Assembly (NCBI GenBank): GCA_963682055.1
Contig: OY821744.1
Location: 23,474,967 to 23,538,966, forward strand
Reading direction: 5' to 3'
DNA from: Primula veris
Lineage: Eukaryota > Streptophyta > Magnoliopsida > Ericales > Primulaceae
DNA length: 64,000 bases
The notes under the pieces are model-generated. The model was not told where the DNA came from and did not search any database. It worked only from the letters and a program-made list of their open reading frames with translations. Numbering within the stretch: position 1 is the stretch's first letter; every line of letters begins with the position of its first letter. Below, piece by piece: positions 32,998-45,173 of this stretch. Made by a program: the position numbers and the translations under genes.

Positions 32998-34257
32998 AAA
33001 AATAAATAATTTAAAGTGCGATGACTAAAAAGAAATAAACAATTTTATTTCTATTAAACGGAATGTGACTCTATTACAATATTCCGACACTTGCAGAATG
33101 TAAATGCAATTAAATAAAATTCCAGACAGAATAATATAAGTTATTAAACTGCTGGACTAGTTTGTAATTAAACGAAACTGTCAGACAGAATAATATAAAA
33201 CTAAACTGCTGGACAGTTTGTTAATTAAAAAAAAACTGCCAGACAGAATAGTATAATTACTAAACTGCTGGACTATTTATGTAAATAAAGGAAATTACAC
33301 AACTTGAAAATAAATTACATAACAGAATAAGAATTACAAAATTGAAAGACAGAATTGAAATTACAGAAAGTAAATTGCTGGAATTAAAATACAGAAAAGA
33401 AAATTACAGAAATTAAATTACAGAAAAGAAAAGTACTGAAATTAAATTGCAGGAAAGAAAAGGTACTAAAATAAAATAAATAAATAAGAACCTGAAATGA
33501 GAACAAAATTTAAAAAACAGATGAGGCGACTGTTAAACAGTCTGCCCTTAACCGATATTCGACCGACCACCTTTAAGGTTTCTGGTCGTATTGGCGCTTC
33601 GATCCTAAGGTACAACAACTCGGATGACTTGTCGGAAACTGGTGACAAGTCAATGTCGAGCTGTGGTGGGTGGTTCTCTCTTACTAAAATGTAATGATTT
33701 TTGAGAGATTATGTGTTGTGTAAAATGATATGGGGGGCGCTGCTTATTTATAAGCTTAGCTTGGAAAATATCTTCACATTTTCCCAATGTGGGATGATTA
33801 AAAGCGTGAAACCCCTATTTAATCTACTTCCCATCATTTTCCAGCATTTTGGATTTTTACCTCCTCCGAGACCCAATCTTTGAAGCCAATTTCCATTCAC
33901 ACCTATTCTCCGAATAGGTCATGCGACAGACCGTTACGAAGCTCGTTACACGAGTTACTCAACCATCTTGAGTATGGATTCAAAATCCAAAGGTTTTCGC
34001 ATGGAATCTTGACTCAAAGTTGGTCCTGTGACCATTCGGATTTTTGCCTCCTCCGAGACCCAACCTTTGAAGCCAATTTTCATTCACACCCATTCTCCGA
34101 ATAGGTCATGCGACATACCGTTACGAAGCTCGTTACATGAGCTACTCATCCATATTGAGTAAGGCATCAAAATCCAAAGGTTGTCGTATGGAATGTTGAC
34201 TCAAAGTTGGTCCTGTGACCATTCGAAAATAACAATGTTTTTACATATTTTCCAACA
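32998..34257 (-). mobile_element. 3' LTR of copia element F, outer end truncated
   Basis: Matches 39398-40645 and ends ...ttttccaaca, followed by a purine tract on the minus strand (gcattcatgtggggga). About the outermost 25 bp, including the TGTTGG end and TSD, are missing at the left. Contains about three tandem ~57-bp units with cagacagaatagtataa and aaactgctggac (33120-33300). A ~185-bp tandem duplication with ctccgagacccaa lies at about 33850-34225. Confidence 0.9.
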
Positions 34258-34847
34258 ATCCCCCACATGAATGCAATTGGCTTAAAAGCCCATGTCCTAA
34301 AATGCAAACAAGATAACCGCAAGAGTTCATTGCCTAAGGTCAGGTAGCGCGCGCCTTGAACCTGCCGTAGCGGAGTACCACCCAGAATACTGCTATTAGT
34401 TAGCTAAAAAACCTTGAACCATTAAGCTTTGTGTATCCCAGAATGACACGCGCACAGTGCCCTCTCTACCCACGTACTAAGCCTTTTAGTTGTTGTTCAT
34501 ATTTGACCTGGACTGTCTTGGCACGTTCAACTGAGTGCTTTAGTGATTTAGCCCACGCTCATCACATGTAACCGGCCTTACACACTCGTTATAGGTGGGT
34601 CCAAGTAGAAGGTATCCTGACTCACCTTACTCGATCTTCGAGATACTTGGATCATTAAGAGCCACATGCTCACCCTTACTATGGTACATGTCTATCACTC
34701 TGTCATCACGGAAATGGGCTGGGAATTACAGATTCCCGAGTGCTTTGTTTGGCTGCCCCCACAGTTTAGTTTCCCATTGAACCCAGCAGGTAAATACCAT
34801 CTGGGTTGGGTTGCCTCTGGGGAGGCTACCAATTTAATGGGCTTCAA

Positions 34848-35765
34848 TCATATTCCGTTCGATGACGCTTCGACTCTCTCTTGAGTCAAGCCCTTTGTAA
34901 ATGGATCCGCAATGTTATCATTTGATCTCACAAAATCTAAGGATACAATACCATTATATAACAATTCTCTTACAGATTTATTTCTTCGACGTATATGTCG
35001 AGACTTTCCATTATACATATGGTCCTGAGCCCGCGCAATAGCTGATTGACTATCGCAATGCATACTTATCGTGGGAACATGTTTTGGCCACATTAGAATC
35101 ACTTCCAAGAAGCTTCTCAGCCAGTCTGCCTCTTCAGTCGCCAGGTCAAAAGCTATGAATTATGATTTCATAGTTGACCTTGCGATGCAAGTTCGTTTGG
35201 AGGATCTCCAAGACACGGCAGCACCTCCCAATACAAACACATATCCAATCATGGATCTTGTGCTGTTGGAGTCTGATATCCAATTCGCATATGAATACCC
35301 TTCCAATACCGATGGATATCTGGTATAGTGCAGCCCATAATCGGCTGTATATCTCATATACTTGAGAAGCTTTATGATGGCCTTCCAGTACTCCTCATTT
35401 GGATTACTGGTATACCTGCTCAGTCTGCTTACTGAGTTGGCTATATCAGGTCTAGTACAGTTCATCACATACTTGAGACTGCCTATGATCCTAGAGAATT
35501 CCAATTGTCTCACACTTTTGCCGAAATTCTTTTTTAGGCTACAGTTGAACTCAATTGGTGTTATTGGCATTGCCTTACTACCACTGTCAAATTTGTCAAG
35601 TGTTTGTCTAACATAATGACCTTGCGACAGGGCATACCCCTCTAACATCTTCGTGATTTTCATACCAAGTATAATGTCAGCTATACCCAAGTCTTTCATA
35701 TCGAAATGATGTGATAACATTTTCTTAGTGGAGTTGATCTTATCAGTACTCCCTCTTATAATCAT
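34848..35765 (-). pseudogene. RT C-terminal part and RNase H of copia element F
   Basis: The frame just upstream of 35765 carries YVDDMIIRG, the copia catalytic box. [37 protein letters not shown] and [16 protein letters not shown] follow. RNase H includes CDSQSAIARAQDHMYNGKSR and ends DNIADPFTKGL. A stop separates 35160 from 35108. The frame is the same as gag. Tork-like by motif style, lineage not certain. Confidence 0.9.
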
Positions 35766-36330
35766 ATCATCTACATAAAGTCAGACTAATACACAGTATT
35801 TTTCATTTCCTTTCATGTATACATATTTGTCATACTCATTTATGCGAAAGACATTTGATAGCATGATTCTATCAAATTTCTCATGCCATTGTTTGGGTGC
35901 TTGTTTAAGTCCATACAGAGACTTTACAAGTTTTCACACCATGTGCTCTTTCCCTAGAACCACAAACCCTTTAGGTTGTTCCATATAAATTTTCTTTTCT
36001 AATTATCCATTTAGAAAGGCTGTCTTTACATCCATCTGATGTATTTCCAGATCAAACAATGCCGTGAGAGCAATGACGATCCGAATCGACGTTTTCCTGG
36101 AGACATGAGCGTATGTGTCGAAATAATCGACACCTTCAGTTTTCCTGAAGCCTTTGACTACAAGTCTTGCATTGTACTTCTCGATCGTGCCATCAACCTT
36201 TAACCTTGTGACCTAGGGGCTTGCATCCTTGCGGAAGATCCACTAGTTCCCAAGTGTGGTTTTGCATAATCGATTCAATCTCATTATTGATTGCTTTTTC
36301 CCAATATTGGGAATCCGGTGTTGACATAGC
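35766..36330 (-). pseudogene. RT N-terminal part of element F (broken)
   Basis: No long open frame, but the minus strand still carries copia RT segments in several frames. One is the stretch before YVDD (SLYGLKQAPKQWHEK type, about 35880-35930). Another encodes the MDVKTAFLNG-type motif near 36010-36040. Multiple stops. Confidence 0.7.
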
Positions 36331-37814
36331 CTATTGATATGTCACCGGTTCACCTTCTATCATGAAGGTTACAAAATCAGGCCCAAAGGAAGTTTCCTTC
36401 CTTGCCATTTTGCTTCGTCGAGGCTCTTCCTCTTCTTCTTTCTCTGACGGTTCACCTGCCCCTACATTTCCATCATTGTTCAACTCTTGAGTCTGTACAT
36501 ATGTTGGCATTTTGTGGGGAAAGATATCCTCAAAGAAAGAAGCCTCTCGGCTTTCTATTATCGTATCTACGTGCACATCGGGTTTTTCGGACTTGTGTAC
36601 GAGAAACCGATACGCATTGCTATTTTGTGCATATCCGATGAACACACGTAGTCCACCATTTTCGGACCAATTCTCATCCTTTTAGGAGCGGAGATAAAGA
36701 CCTTAGCGAGACATCCCCAAACCCTCAGGTTCTTATAGCTAGGTTGATGACATTTCCATAATTCGTATGGTGCTTTGTCTCGCTTTTTATGTGGTAACTT
36801 GTTTAAAACATAGTTAGTGGAAAGCAACGCTTCCCCCCACATGTTCTGGGGTAATCCAAAACTTATTAACAACGCATTCATCATTTCCTTGAGCGTTCTA
36901 TTTTTACGCTCCGCAACTCCATTTTGCTCCGGGGAATATGGAGTTGTGGTTTGATGAATGATGCCACTTTCCGCACATATTTGTGCGAACGGAGCTTCAT
37001 ATTCTCCGCCTTTATCACTCCTCAATATTTTAATATTTTTATTGAGTTGATTCTCTAATTCAGTTTTATATAGAGTGAACATATCTACTGCATCGCTTTT
37101 ACTTTTCATTAAGTACACGTAACAGTATCTAGTACAATCATCTATAAAAGTTATGAAGTATATTTTACCTCCTCTTGTTTGAATAAATTTCAAATCACAC
37201 ACATCTGTGTGAATCAAACCAAGAGGTTCACTATCTCGTTCAACATGTTGAAATGATGATTTCGTTAACTTTGCTTTTACACATATTTCACATTTATTTT
37301 GTTTATTAAAGACAAAATTTGGTTTTAGTTGCAGTGATATTAATTTCTTCATAGAATTAAAATTCACATGTCTTAATCTACCATACCACATATGAAATGA
37401 CTCAAAAATATAAGCAGAATCTGAAATATTATTGGCCAACTTGGCAATACTCATTACATAATTGGTACTGGCCTCAGCCTTAGCACCTTTATTAGCGAAC
37501 TCAGCCTTAGGAGCTGGAGTTCCTACATTTAACTTAAACATGTCGTTGGTCATTTGGCCACGACCTACATAAATACCATTCTTGGTGATTACAACTTTAT
37601 CGGATTGAAAAACTAGTTTAAAACCCTTCTTCACCATAACTGAGCCTGAAACCAGATTCTTGCAAATATCTGGTACATGGAGCACCCCAGTCAGCGTGAG
37701 CTCTTTTCCTGAGGTCAGGTTCATCACCACTGTCTCCCTTCCTTCCACCTTGGAAGTAGAAGAATTTCCCATGAAGCAGGTCTCACCAACCACCGCCTCG
37801 TAGGTCTTGAACAT
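36331..37814 (-). pseudogene. GAG-pre-integrase and integrase of element F
   Basis: From the left of the protein: the end of the protease (VLHVPDICKNLVSGSVM) and the pre-integrase zinc region. The first His is Tyr (MWYGRLRHVNF; then CEICVKAK). The integrase core keeps its acidic residues: IHTDVCDLK, LRSDKGGEYE and NGVAERKNRTLKEMMNA. A frameshift near 36600 joins the C-terminal linker (MFIGYAQNSNAYRFL, 36331-36645). Confidence 0.9.
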
Positions 37815-39056
37815 CCACTTGTTGGAGTAGATGTGGCTCGTGGTGCCGGTATCTAGTCACCATTTCTTGGGGTTGCTTACCACAAGGTTCACTTCGGAGA
37901 CCACTGCAAAGAGATGCATGTCATCCTCTGCTCCCTCGGCCACATTGGCATGAGCTGGTGCCCTCATCTCCCCCTTGCCCTTAAATTTCTTCGGTGGGGG
38001 TTTGGGCTTAGCAATGCGTTTATTGTTATAACAGTCTGCGACATGATGGCCGGTCCTGTTACACACAAAGTAGGTTCCTGCAAATTGTTTTGCAGCAACA
38101 GCACTGCCTATGTTGTCAGGGCATTTTCGCTTGACACGCGTGGCCTCAATCCCATGGGCCTATGCCACCGAGCTACTAGCAATACCGCATTTCTTTCCAG
38201 AACAGTGATTTCTTTGTTTGATATTCAACCTCTCTATGAGCCCCTCCAGACTCATTACCTTCCGCTTGTGCTTCAGGTAGTTCTAAAACTCCTTCCATGA
38301 TGGTGGCAGTTTCTCAATCATGAGAGCCACCTGAAAGGATTCATTGAAAACTAGCCCTTTAGCATCAAGCCGATGGTATATGAGATGTAGCTCCTCAACC
38401 TGCTCAATGACACTCCTATTATCAGTCATCATGTACTCGTGAAAGTCCATGACGGCAAATTTCTTTACGCCAGCGTTATTCACCTTGTACTTATTTTCCA
38501 GAGTCTCCCAAAGCTCATTTGCAGTTGTTTTGGGCTTGAAGGCACTGGATAGGGTGTCATATAAAGCACACATGATATAGTTCGGGCATAGGTAGTCGGC
38601 ATGTCTCCATGCCTCGACCGCCGAGAACGACTGCTCATCCAGATCGTCCTCGCTTAGGACGGGAGCAGTCTCCTTAAGAAACCGGGTCAAGTGCAGGGTG
38701 TTTAAATAAAACACCATCTTTTGCTACCAACGTTTGAAGTTGTCACCCCTAAAATTTTCCGGCTTCTCTAGATAAGAGGTAGGCAAAACAGGCATAGCCG
38801 AAAGCATCAGTGTCTTTCCCCTGGCTGCAGCCATAGCCTTGGCCGCAGCTGCAACCTTGGCCGCTGCCTCGGCCGTAGCTTTGGCCATAGCATCAGCTTG
38901 GGCCGCAGCCGCAGCGGCCGTTGCCGCCGTAGCATGCGCCTGAGCGTCAGCCCCCACATTTGCATCGCCCGTAGTGCTATGGACATTCCCACCAACCACT
39001 ACGTCATGCGAACTCACCGAAGGGACAATAGGGTCAGAGAAATTTTCGTTCATCAT
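37800..39056 (-). pseudogene. Gag and protease start of copia element F
   Basis: Gag begins at 39056 with an Ala-rich stretch, then SYLEKPENFRGDNFKRW, WRHADYLCPNYIMCALYDTL and FHEYMMTDNRSVIEQVEELH. The zinc knuckle CNRTGHHVADC lacks its first Cys. The protease motif LDTGTTSHIYSNKW lies at about 37805-37850 behind a TGA. In-frame stops at about 38721, 38280 and 37855 split it. All pieces share one frame, so damage is by point mutation. Confidence 0.88.
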
Positions 39057-39372
39057 TTTTCGGTTTCTGAAAAGACAACCAAAAGACTATAAGATACGCG
39101 TATATAATATTCTTGAACAAAAAACCAAGTATAGAAAACTTGGGTTTCCGTAAAAGAATTTGAAACAAAAATTATTCTAGCTAATAGCAAACTGGTTGTT
39201 ATTTTCTCAAGAAGGGTATAAATACCAAAACGGAATCAAACAATTCTAGGAATTTTTCTTCGCTACAAAATATTCTAAAATTAGAATGGTAGCGGAAGAA
39301 TCACTATTCCTTTTAATTTAGAATAATAATAAAAAAAACAGTACACAAACCAAAAAAGTTATGGGTTAAGAT

Positions 39373-40645
39373 TGTTGGTTTTGGTGTACGTAGAAATAAT
39401 AATTTAAATTGCGATGACTAAAAAGAAATAAACATTTTTATTTCTATTAAACGGAATGTGACTCTATTACAATATTCCGACACTTGCAGAATGTAAATGC
39501 AATGAAATAAAATTCCACACAGAATAATATAAGTTATTAAACTACTGGACTGGTTTGTAATTAAACAAAACTGTCAGACAGAATAGTATAAAACTAAAAT
39601 GCTGGATTGTTTGTTAATTAAAAGAAACTGCCAGACAGAATAGTACAATTACTAAACTGCTAGACTGTTTCTGTAAATAAAGGAAATTACAGAACTGGAA
39701 AATAAATTACAGAACAAAATAAGAATTATAAAATTGAAAGACAGAATTGAAATTACAGAAAATAAATTGCTGGAATTAAAATACAGAAAATAAAAGTATT
39801 GAAATTAAATTACAGAAAAGAAAAGTACTTAAATTAAATTGCAGAAAAAAAAGGTACTGAAATTAAATAAATAAATAAGAACCTGAAATGAGAAAAAAAT
39901 TTAGAAAACAGACGAGGCGACTGTTAAACAGTCTGCCGTTAACCGATATTTGCTCGACCACCTTTAATGTTTCTGGTCATGTTGGGCTTCGATCCCAATG
40001 TACAACGTCTCGGATGACTTGTCGGAAACTGGCGATAAATCAAGGTCGAGTTGTTGGTGGGTGACTCTCTTACTAAAATGTAATGATTTTTGAGAGATTA
40101 TGTGTTGTGTAAAATGATGTGGGGGGCGCTGCTTATTTATAAGCTTAGCTTGGAAAATGTCTTCACATTTTCCCAACGTGGGATGATTAAAAGAGTGAAA
40201 CCCCCATTTAATCTACTTCCCATCATTTTTCAGCATTTCGGATTTTGCCTCCACCGAGACCCAATATTTGAAGCCAATTTCCATTCACACCCATTCTCCG
40301 AATAGGTCATGAGATATACCATTACGAAGATCGTTACACGTGCTACTCAACCATCTTGAGTATGGCATCAAAATACAAAGGTTGTCATATGGAATCTTGA
40401 CTCAAAATTGGTCCTGTGACCATTTGGATTTTTACCTTCTCCGAGACCCAAACTTTGAAGCCAATTTCCATTCACACCCATTCTTAGAATAGGTCATGCG
40501 ATATACCGTTACGAATCTTGTTACACGAGCTACTCATCCATATTGAGTAAGGCATCAAAAGCCAAAGGTTGTCGCATGGAATCTTGACTCAAATTTGGTC
40601 TTGTGACCATTAGGAAATAACCATGTTTTTACATGTTTTCCAACA
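39373..40645 (-). mobile_element. 5' LTR of copia element F
   Basis: Complete, TGTTGGTTTTGG to TTTTCCAACA on the plus strand (1,273 bp). It is followed by gtttc (40646-40650). The duplicate locus at 41870-41890 reads gcatgatgtttcttg without insertion, so gtttc is the target duplicated by F. The left TSD copy is lost. No standard initiator tRNA-Met primer site was recognised next to it. Confidence 0.93.
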
Positions 40646-40901
40646 GTTTCTTGTTTAGTTGAGGTTAATTGTCACTTTCGTAATGGAAGAAACATTTGAA
40701 TCTAGTTTGTGTCTTCTTATTCTAGTAATACATTGGAGCAGCTAGGTCAATATACACACCCATTTTGAATCCTACAATTTTGAAATACCATCTGGTGTTC
40801 TATATATTGAAGTTTCAAAAAGAAATTTATGCATGGAGGCTTTAAATAAGCCATGTTTTCCCATGTGTTTTTTTTGTTTTTCTTATGTTCTTGTGTTTCA
40901 G

Positions 40902-41001
40902 CTGGATCGAGTTTATCTCAACACTCCAAAGGCTATTGTTGGTCTCGATCACTTCAAGAGGAGTACATTTATGATCGGTAAGGAAGGGTTTCCGGTTGTT
41001 G
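40902..41001 (+). pseudogene. Glucose-6-phosphate 1-epimerase exon (LDRVYLNTP...), copy 1
   Basis: The acceptor is gtgtttcag and the donor g|gtaatt. Encodes LDRVYLNTPKAIVGLDHFKR and STFMIGKEGFPVV. It directly continues ...FESE of the exon at 24846-24948; the intron between now holds elements C and F, about 16 kb. The donor phase (G|TG) matches the last exon at 43988. Confidence 0.88.
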
Positions 41002-41133
41002 GTAATTACCTTTAAATTACATTGATACAATTCGGGAGAAAATATAATTTTGAACTCATGATTTTGATGGTGTTTAGAACCGGACTCTACCTTCATTGAT
41101 ATATCTCTTGTGTTGAATAACATCTTTCTCCAG

Positions 41134-41274
41134 TTTCGAATTCCGTCTGAGTCTCTCTTTCAGCAGATGGAAAGTTGATCTTGAAATCTTGCATAAAGAA
41201 CATTAATGAAATTATGAAAAGCTAAATGGCTTTTCATTTGCTTATCATACATACTTGGCTGTCTCGGACATACG
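41134..41274 (+). pseudogene. Epimerase exon (SFEFRL...), copy 2
   Basis: Same length as 22715-22855 and with the same frame-breaking deletion and insertion. The donor reads g|gc instead of g|gt. Confidence 0.8.
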
Positions 41275-41498
41275 GCATGGTTTTTGTAAGTTAAAGATGC
41301 GTATGATTCCTTCTTTAATTGTAGAATATTATATGTAGACCTTTAATACAAATTGTGCAGTGAGATTTTGATGAAATGATATGTGGAGTTCTGATTTTCC
41401 ACAGATCTCTTTTGAATAACAGTTTGATTAAATTGGTTCTTGGTTCAATGCATGGTTGGTATTGGTGATCTAAACGAGTCTCTAACTCTTTCTTGCAA

Positions 41499-41601
41499 CG
41501 ATGCAAGGATTGAAGGGCTCGAAACAGGAGATTATCTGGACAACCACATCGAAAGAGAGTGTTTTACGGAACAAGGAGATGCCATTACTTTTGAATCCGA
41601 G
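41499..41601 (+). pseudogene. Epimerase exon (DARIEGLET...), copy 2
   Basis: Encodes DARIEGLETGDYLDNHIERE and so on. The acceptor AG has become AA (tcttgcaa), and the GT of the donor is lost as in copy 1. Confidence 0.85.
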
Positions 41602-42135
41602 TACCGTGAAACTATTAAACATGAACTAATGAAATTTATTCAACCTGTTTATGGGAATTCATCGTCTTTGCTAGTGTTATAAAGTATATAAGTACATTAG
41701 AGCTTCTAGGCCAATATACAGTCCATTCTTTCCCAACCTATGTCAACTAGTGTTATTTTGAACTTCAATAAGCTGTGTTTTTGATAAACTGGACCTGATT
41801 TGTTTTTATTCTGGAAATTTAGTAAAGATGGAGGCTTTGGAGCTATTACTAAAAATGGCATTTAATAAGTTGCATGATGTTTCTTGTTTAGTTGAGGTTA
41901 ATTGTCACTTTCGTAATGGAAGAAACATTTGAATCTAGTTTGTGTCTTCTTATTCTAGTAATACATTGGAGCATCTAGGTCAATATATACACCCATTTTG
42001 AATTCTACAATTTTGAAATACCATCTGGTGTTCTGTATATTGAAGTTTCAAAAAGAAATTTATGCATGGAGGCTTTAAATAAGCATCTTTTTCCCATGTG
42101 GTTTTTTTTGTTTTTCTTATGTTCTTGTGTTTCAG

Positions 42136-42228
42136 CTGGATCGAGTTTATCTCAACACTCCAAAGGCTATTGTTGGTCTCGATCACTTCAAAAGGAGCAC
42201 ATTTATGATCGGTAAGGAAGGGTTATTG
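42136..42228 (+). pseudogene. Epimerase exon (LDRVYLNTP...), copy 2, 7-bp deletion
   Basis: The same exon as 40902-41001, but gggtttccggttgttg is shortened to gggttattg, a 7-bp loss that shifts the frame just before the donor. Confidence 0.85.
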
Positions 42229-42296
42229 GTAATTACCTTTAAATTACATTGATACAATGCGGGAGAAAATATAATTTTGAACTCATGATTTTGATT

Positions 42297-43987
42297 CAGT
42301 ATGAGAAGTAAGGACAGGTAGAAAACTAGGTTGCGTAACGAAAAAAACTTGCCCAGAATCTTAGGTTTAGTATTTACGTATATTATCAAAATTAATCTTG
42401 TTTTACCGTATAGGTTTAGATCATACCGAATATAAGAAGGGTAACAGATGATGGTTGTGAGATCGAACTGATCGCCTCAAACCTTCTAACTTATTATTGA
42501 AGTAGCACCTTGCTACTTGAAAACAGTGTGGGCTCTCTCTATGCAGACTCGAAAATCTAGTTATAAAAACTTATTTTTGTGCCAAGAAGGGACGTGATAT
42601 ATATTGGCTAACGTAGGACTTGATGGCTGATTGGGTTGACCTTCTTAAAAGATTTCGTGCTATCATATCTCTATCAATCCGAGATATACACAATCTTTTA
42701 AATCATGATTTATTACACTAAACATCACGACTGATATCTCTACCATAATCCGAATATTTAATTCATTGCAATTGTCAAACATGTCTATAATCTCCCCATA
42801 TTAAAATTAAACAGATACTCGTTTATAAAATTAAATCACTGACTGATTTCTTATTTAATAAATGTATTATCCTTAATCATGTCTGCTTAACTTATTTGTC
42901 GTGTCGGATTCTAAATCCACATGCAGAGTTTACACGCACAAAACTTATAATCTTCCTCGAGTGAGTATCATCAAACCCTTACGGGACGGGGATTTCTTAT
43001 ATTACTAATAAACATTGCTATGAATAATGTTGTCATCCAACTCATTAAGTTTATTGACTCATAAAGAATCTCACCATGAATCAAAATGACAAAAATATCC
43101 ACACATGTATAAATAAATAGCAATATAGGAATTAATAGCATAAAAAATAACCATGATCTCGATGTGTAAATCATTTTATCTAGTTAGTCATCAAAATGAT
43201 TAACTCGTACTAGTCTTGTTTAATATACACAAATTGTACTAGTAAATGGAGTTGAAATTATATTGTTCACTGTAGTCAAGACAGATCTACTAAAATCACG
43301 TACTAAAAGTCTACCGATGGTATGTCCATTTTCATCTACAGTTGTAAACATATAAATTATATTCTTTCAGAACTTATAGTATAGTTTTCTGTTTGTAATC
43401 TATACTCTACACACTTATTTAGTCATTCAATAAATGATTATAAATAACAATTGCTTATAATAATCTCATTTAATAAACCAATTCAAAATGTTGTTAAATA
43501 TCATCAAAAAACAAACATGTAGTATATTACTAACAAGGACATCAATATGAATAAATTAATTTTTTAATGTAATTTTACAAGATTCTTTCACACAAAAATT
43601 TATGCAAAACGACCATTGAGTGATATATTCGACTCAATTCCCAGTTTCCCATTTTAAGGGTAATTTTAAATTAACTTTATATTGGCTTACACTTCAACAA
43701 CCTGATTTGACTTTATACAGTTCAATGAAATGATTTGACTTTACACTTCAACAAACTGATTTTCCTTATGATTGGGCATAAACTTCAATAAACTGATATG
43801 GATATGCACTTAAGAGATGCCATCGATAACTAACAAAAACCAGCTATTTTGTAATTGGCATAAGCAATAAGGGCATTAATTGTATATGTAGATTAAAATC
43901 CATTTCAAGTTCCAACATTTTAATTCTGGACACTTTTTCATAGAGAGTTAAACATGTTTCTTATTAGTTTTTCCGATTGTCTAACAG
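42297..43987. other. Intron before last epimerase exon
   Basis: AT-rich intron-like sequence with no recognisable coding or transposon ends. A short repeated phrase (acttcaacaaactgattt...) lies near 43690-43800. Confidence 0.5.
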
Positions 43988-44196
43988 TGATGTGGACCCC
44001 GTGGGAAAAGAAGTCATAGCCATTGCTAAATTTCGGTCCAACAGGGTATAGAGGAATGTTATGTGTATACGCTGCTGCGGTGAAAAATCCCATCTTTCTA
44101 AAGGCAGGGCAGCAGTGGAAAGGTTCATTGGAACTTAAGGTCGTTGTATCATCGAGTCGTCGCATAGATAGTTTTAAATCTTCTTTGCTTCTGTAA
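43988..44196 (+). pseudogene. Glucose-6-phosphate 1-epimerase last exon
   Basis: The acceptor is tgtctaacag. In phase with exon 40902-41001 it reads VMWTPWEKKS, then TAG, then PLLNFGPTGYRGMLCVYAAA, VKNPIFLKAGQQWKGSLELK and VVVSSS, ending at TAA 44194-44196. This is the C-terminal block of the family (NPWEKKS, MLCVxAAxV, LKPGEEWxGxLEL in intact members). The TAG is the only stop. It supports one epimerase gene spanning at least 22715-44196. Confidence 0.88.
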
Positions 44197-44667
44197 TAAG
44201 TCTTCTATGTATAGAAAGATATACAGAATGACCATAATTTGTTAATCATTTGGGGAGAAACTTCTCTTTCCATTTTCGAGAACACCTAGAGTCTCTCTGT
44301 ATGACGTTTTTTTATCTTCTTGATATTTTCTATTCATAATTAATCCATGTTCCATTTTAGGAAAAAAAAAAACCTCTGGCAAGTTATATCCAATGTGCTT
44401 TTTGTGGTGGACAATCAGGAGATGTGGATGTTAATGTTATAACTTTAGTTCATCTATTTCTTGGCTTTATCACTACATTTGACAAAAGAAAAACAGAGTA
44501 AAATCAATAATAAATATAGGTTATTATTTTAATAAGATATACGTGTAAATCAACAAAGGCACTATTGAGTACTTTTTATGTAGAAGTGGTGTATAAACAC
44601 ATGTGAATGCTCTTAGTTCATTTAAATTAATTTAACATAGATGCCGTGCATACTTTAATTGTTATAT

Positions 44668-45173
44668 GGGTATGAACCGTTTACTATCTTGTGTTTTATT
44701 AAAAATTCAATTTTCTCCCCTATACTTTATTTTGTTCATTTTATCCCCCTGTATGGTATCAATCCATTCAATTTTGTAACTCATCCGTCAATTACTTCAC
44801 AAAATGGACGACACGTGACTGCACATGACTAAATTATATTAACGTCTCTTAACGACAAGTGTATTTTGGTCATTTATAACATAGGTCCAATAAAAAAATA
44901 AAAAATAAAAAAATAATAAATACAAGGGACAGAATAATACATTTTTCAATCTTCGGTCCATCCCAATTCTTACCAAACATAAACTTAACTCATAAAAGCA
45001 GCAAAAGTTAGTCACGTGCAGACACGTATCGTCCATTTTGTGAATGAATTGACGGATGAGGTACAAAATTGAATGGATTGATATTGTACATGGGCCTAAA
45101 ATGAACAAATTAGATTAGAGGTAAGAAAATTGAATTTTTGATAAACTAGAGGGTAGTAAACGGTTAATATCCC
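44668..45173. mobile_element. MULE-type MITE with 10-bp TSD
   Basis: The ends are GGGTATGAACCGTTTACTA and the complement of GGGATATTAACCGTTTACTA. The inverted similarity continues about 150 bp inward (caatccattcaattttgta, ccgtcaatt, cacaaaatggacga). ATTGTTATAT flanks both sides (44658-44667, 45174-45183). A 9-11 bp TSD with long TIRs starting with G points to a Mutator-like non-autonomous element. No transposase. The open frame at 44839-45108 is not supported as a gene. Confidence 0.88.

Larger units (their letters stand above)
41066..42296 (+). repeat. Second unit of tandem duplication in epimerase gene
   Basis: This repeats host sequence of 22645-25220 plus 40646-41066, that is, the same segment without the solo LTR and elements C and F. 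The units join head to tail at about 41066 (gattttgatggtgttt). The ends share gaactcatgattttgat. Confidence 0.92.

Noticed and set aside
33120..33300. CRISPR-like array from regularly spaced ~57-bp units
   Set aside because: The units are contiguous tandem repeats inside a plant retrotransposon LTR and occur in both LTRs; there are no spacers and no cas genes.
43938..44165. Minus-strand 75-codon frame with an ordinary-looking composition
   Set aside because: The plus strand here encodes the last exon of the glucose-6-phosphate 1-epimerase gene in correct splice phase, so the minus frame is its shadow.
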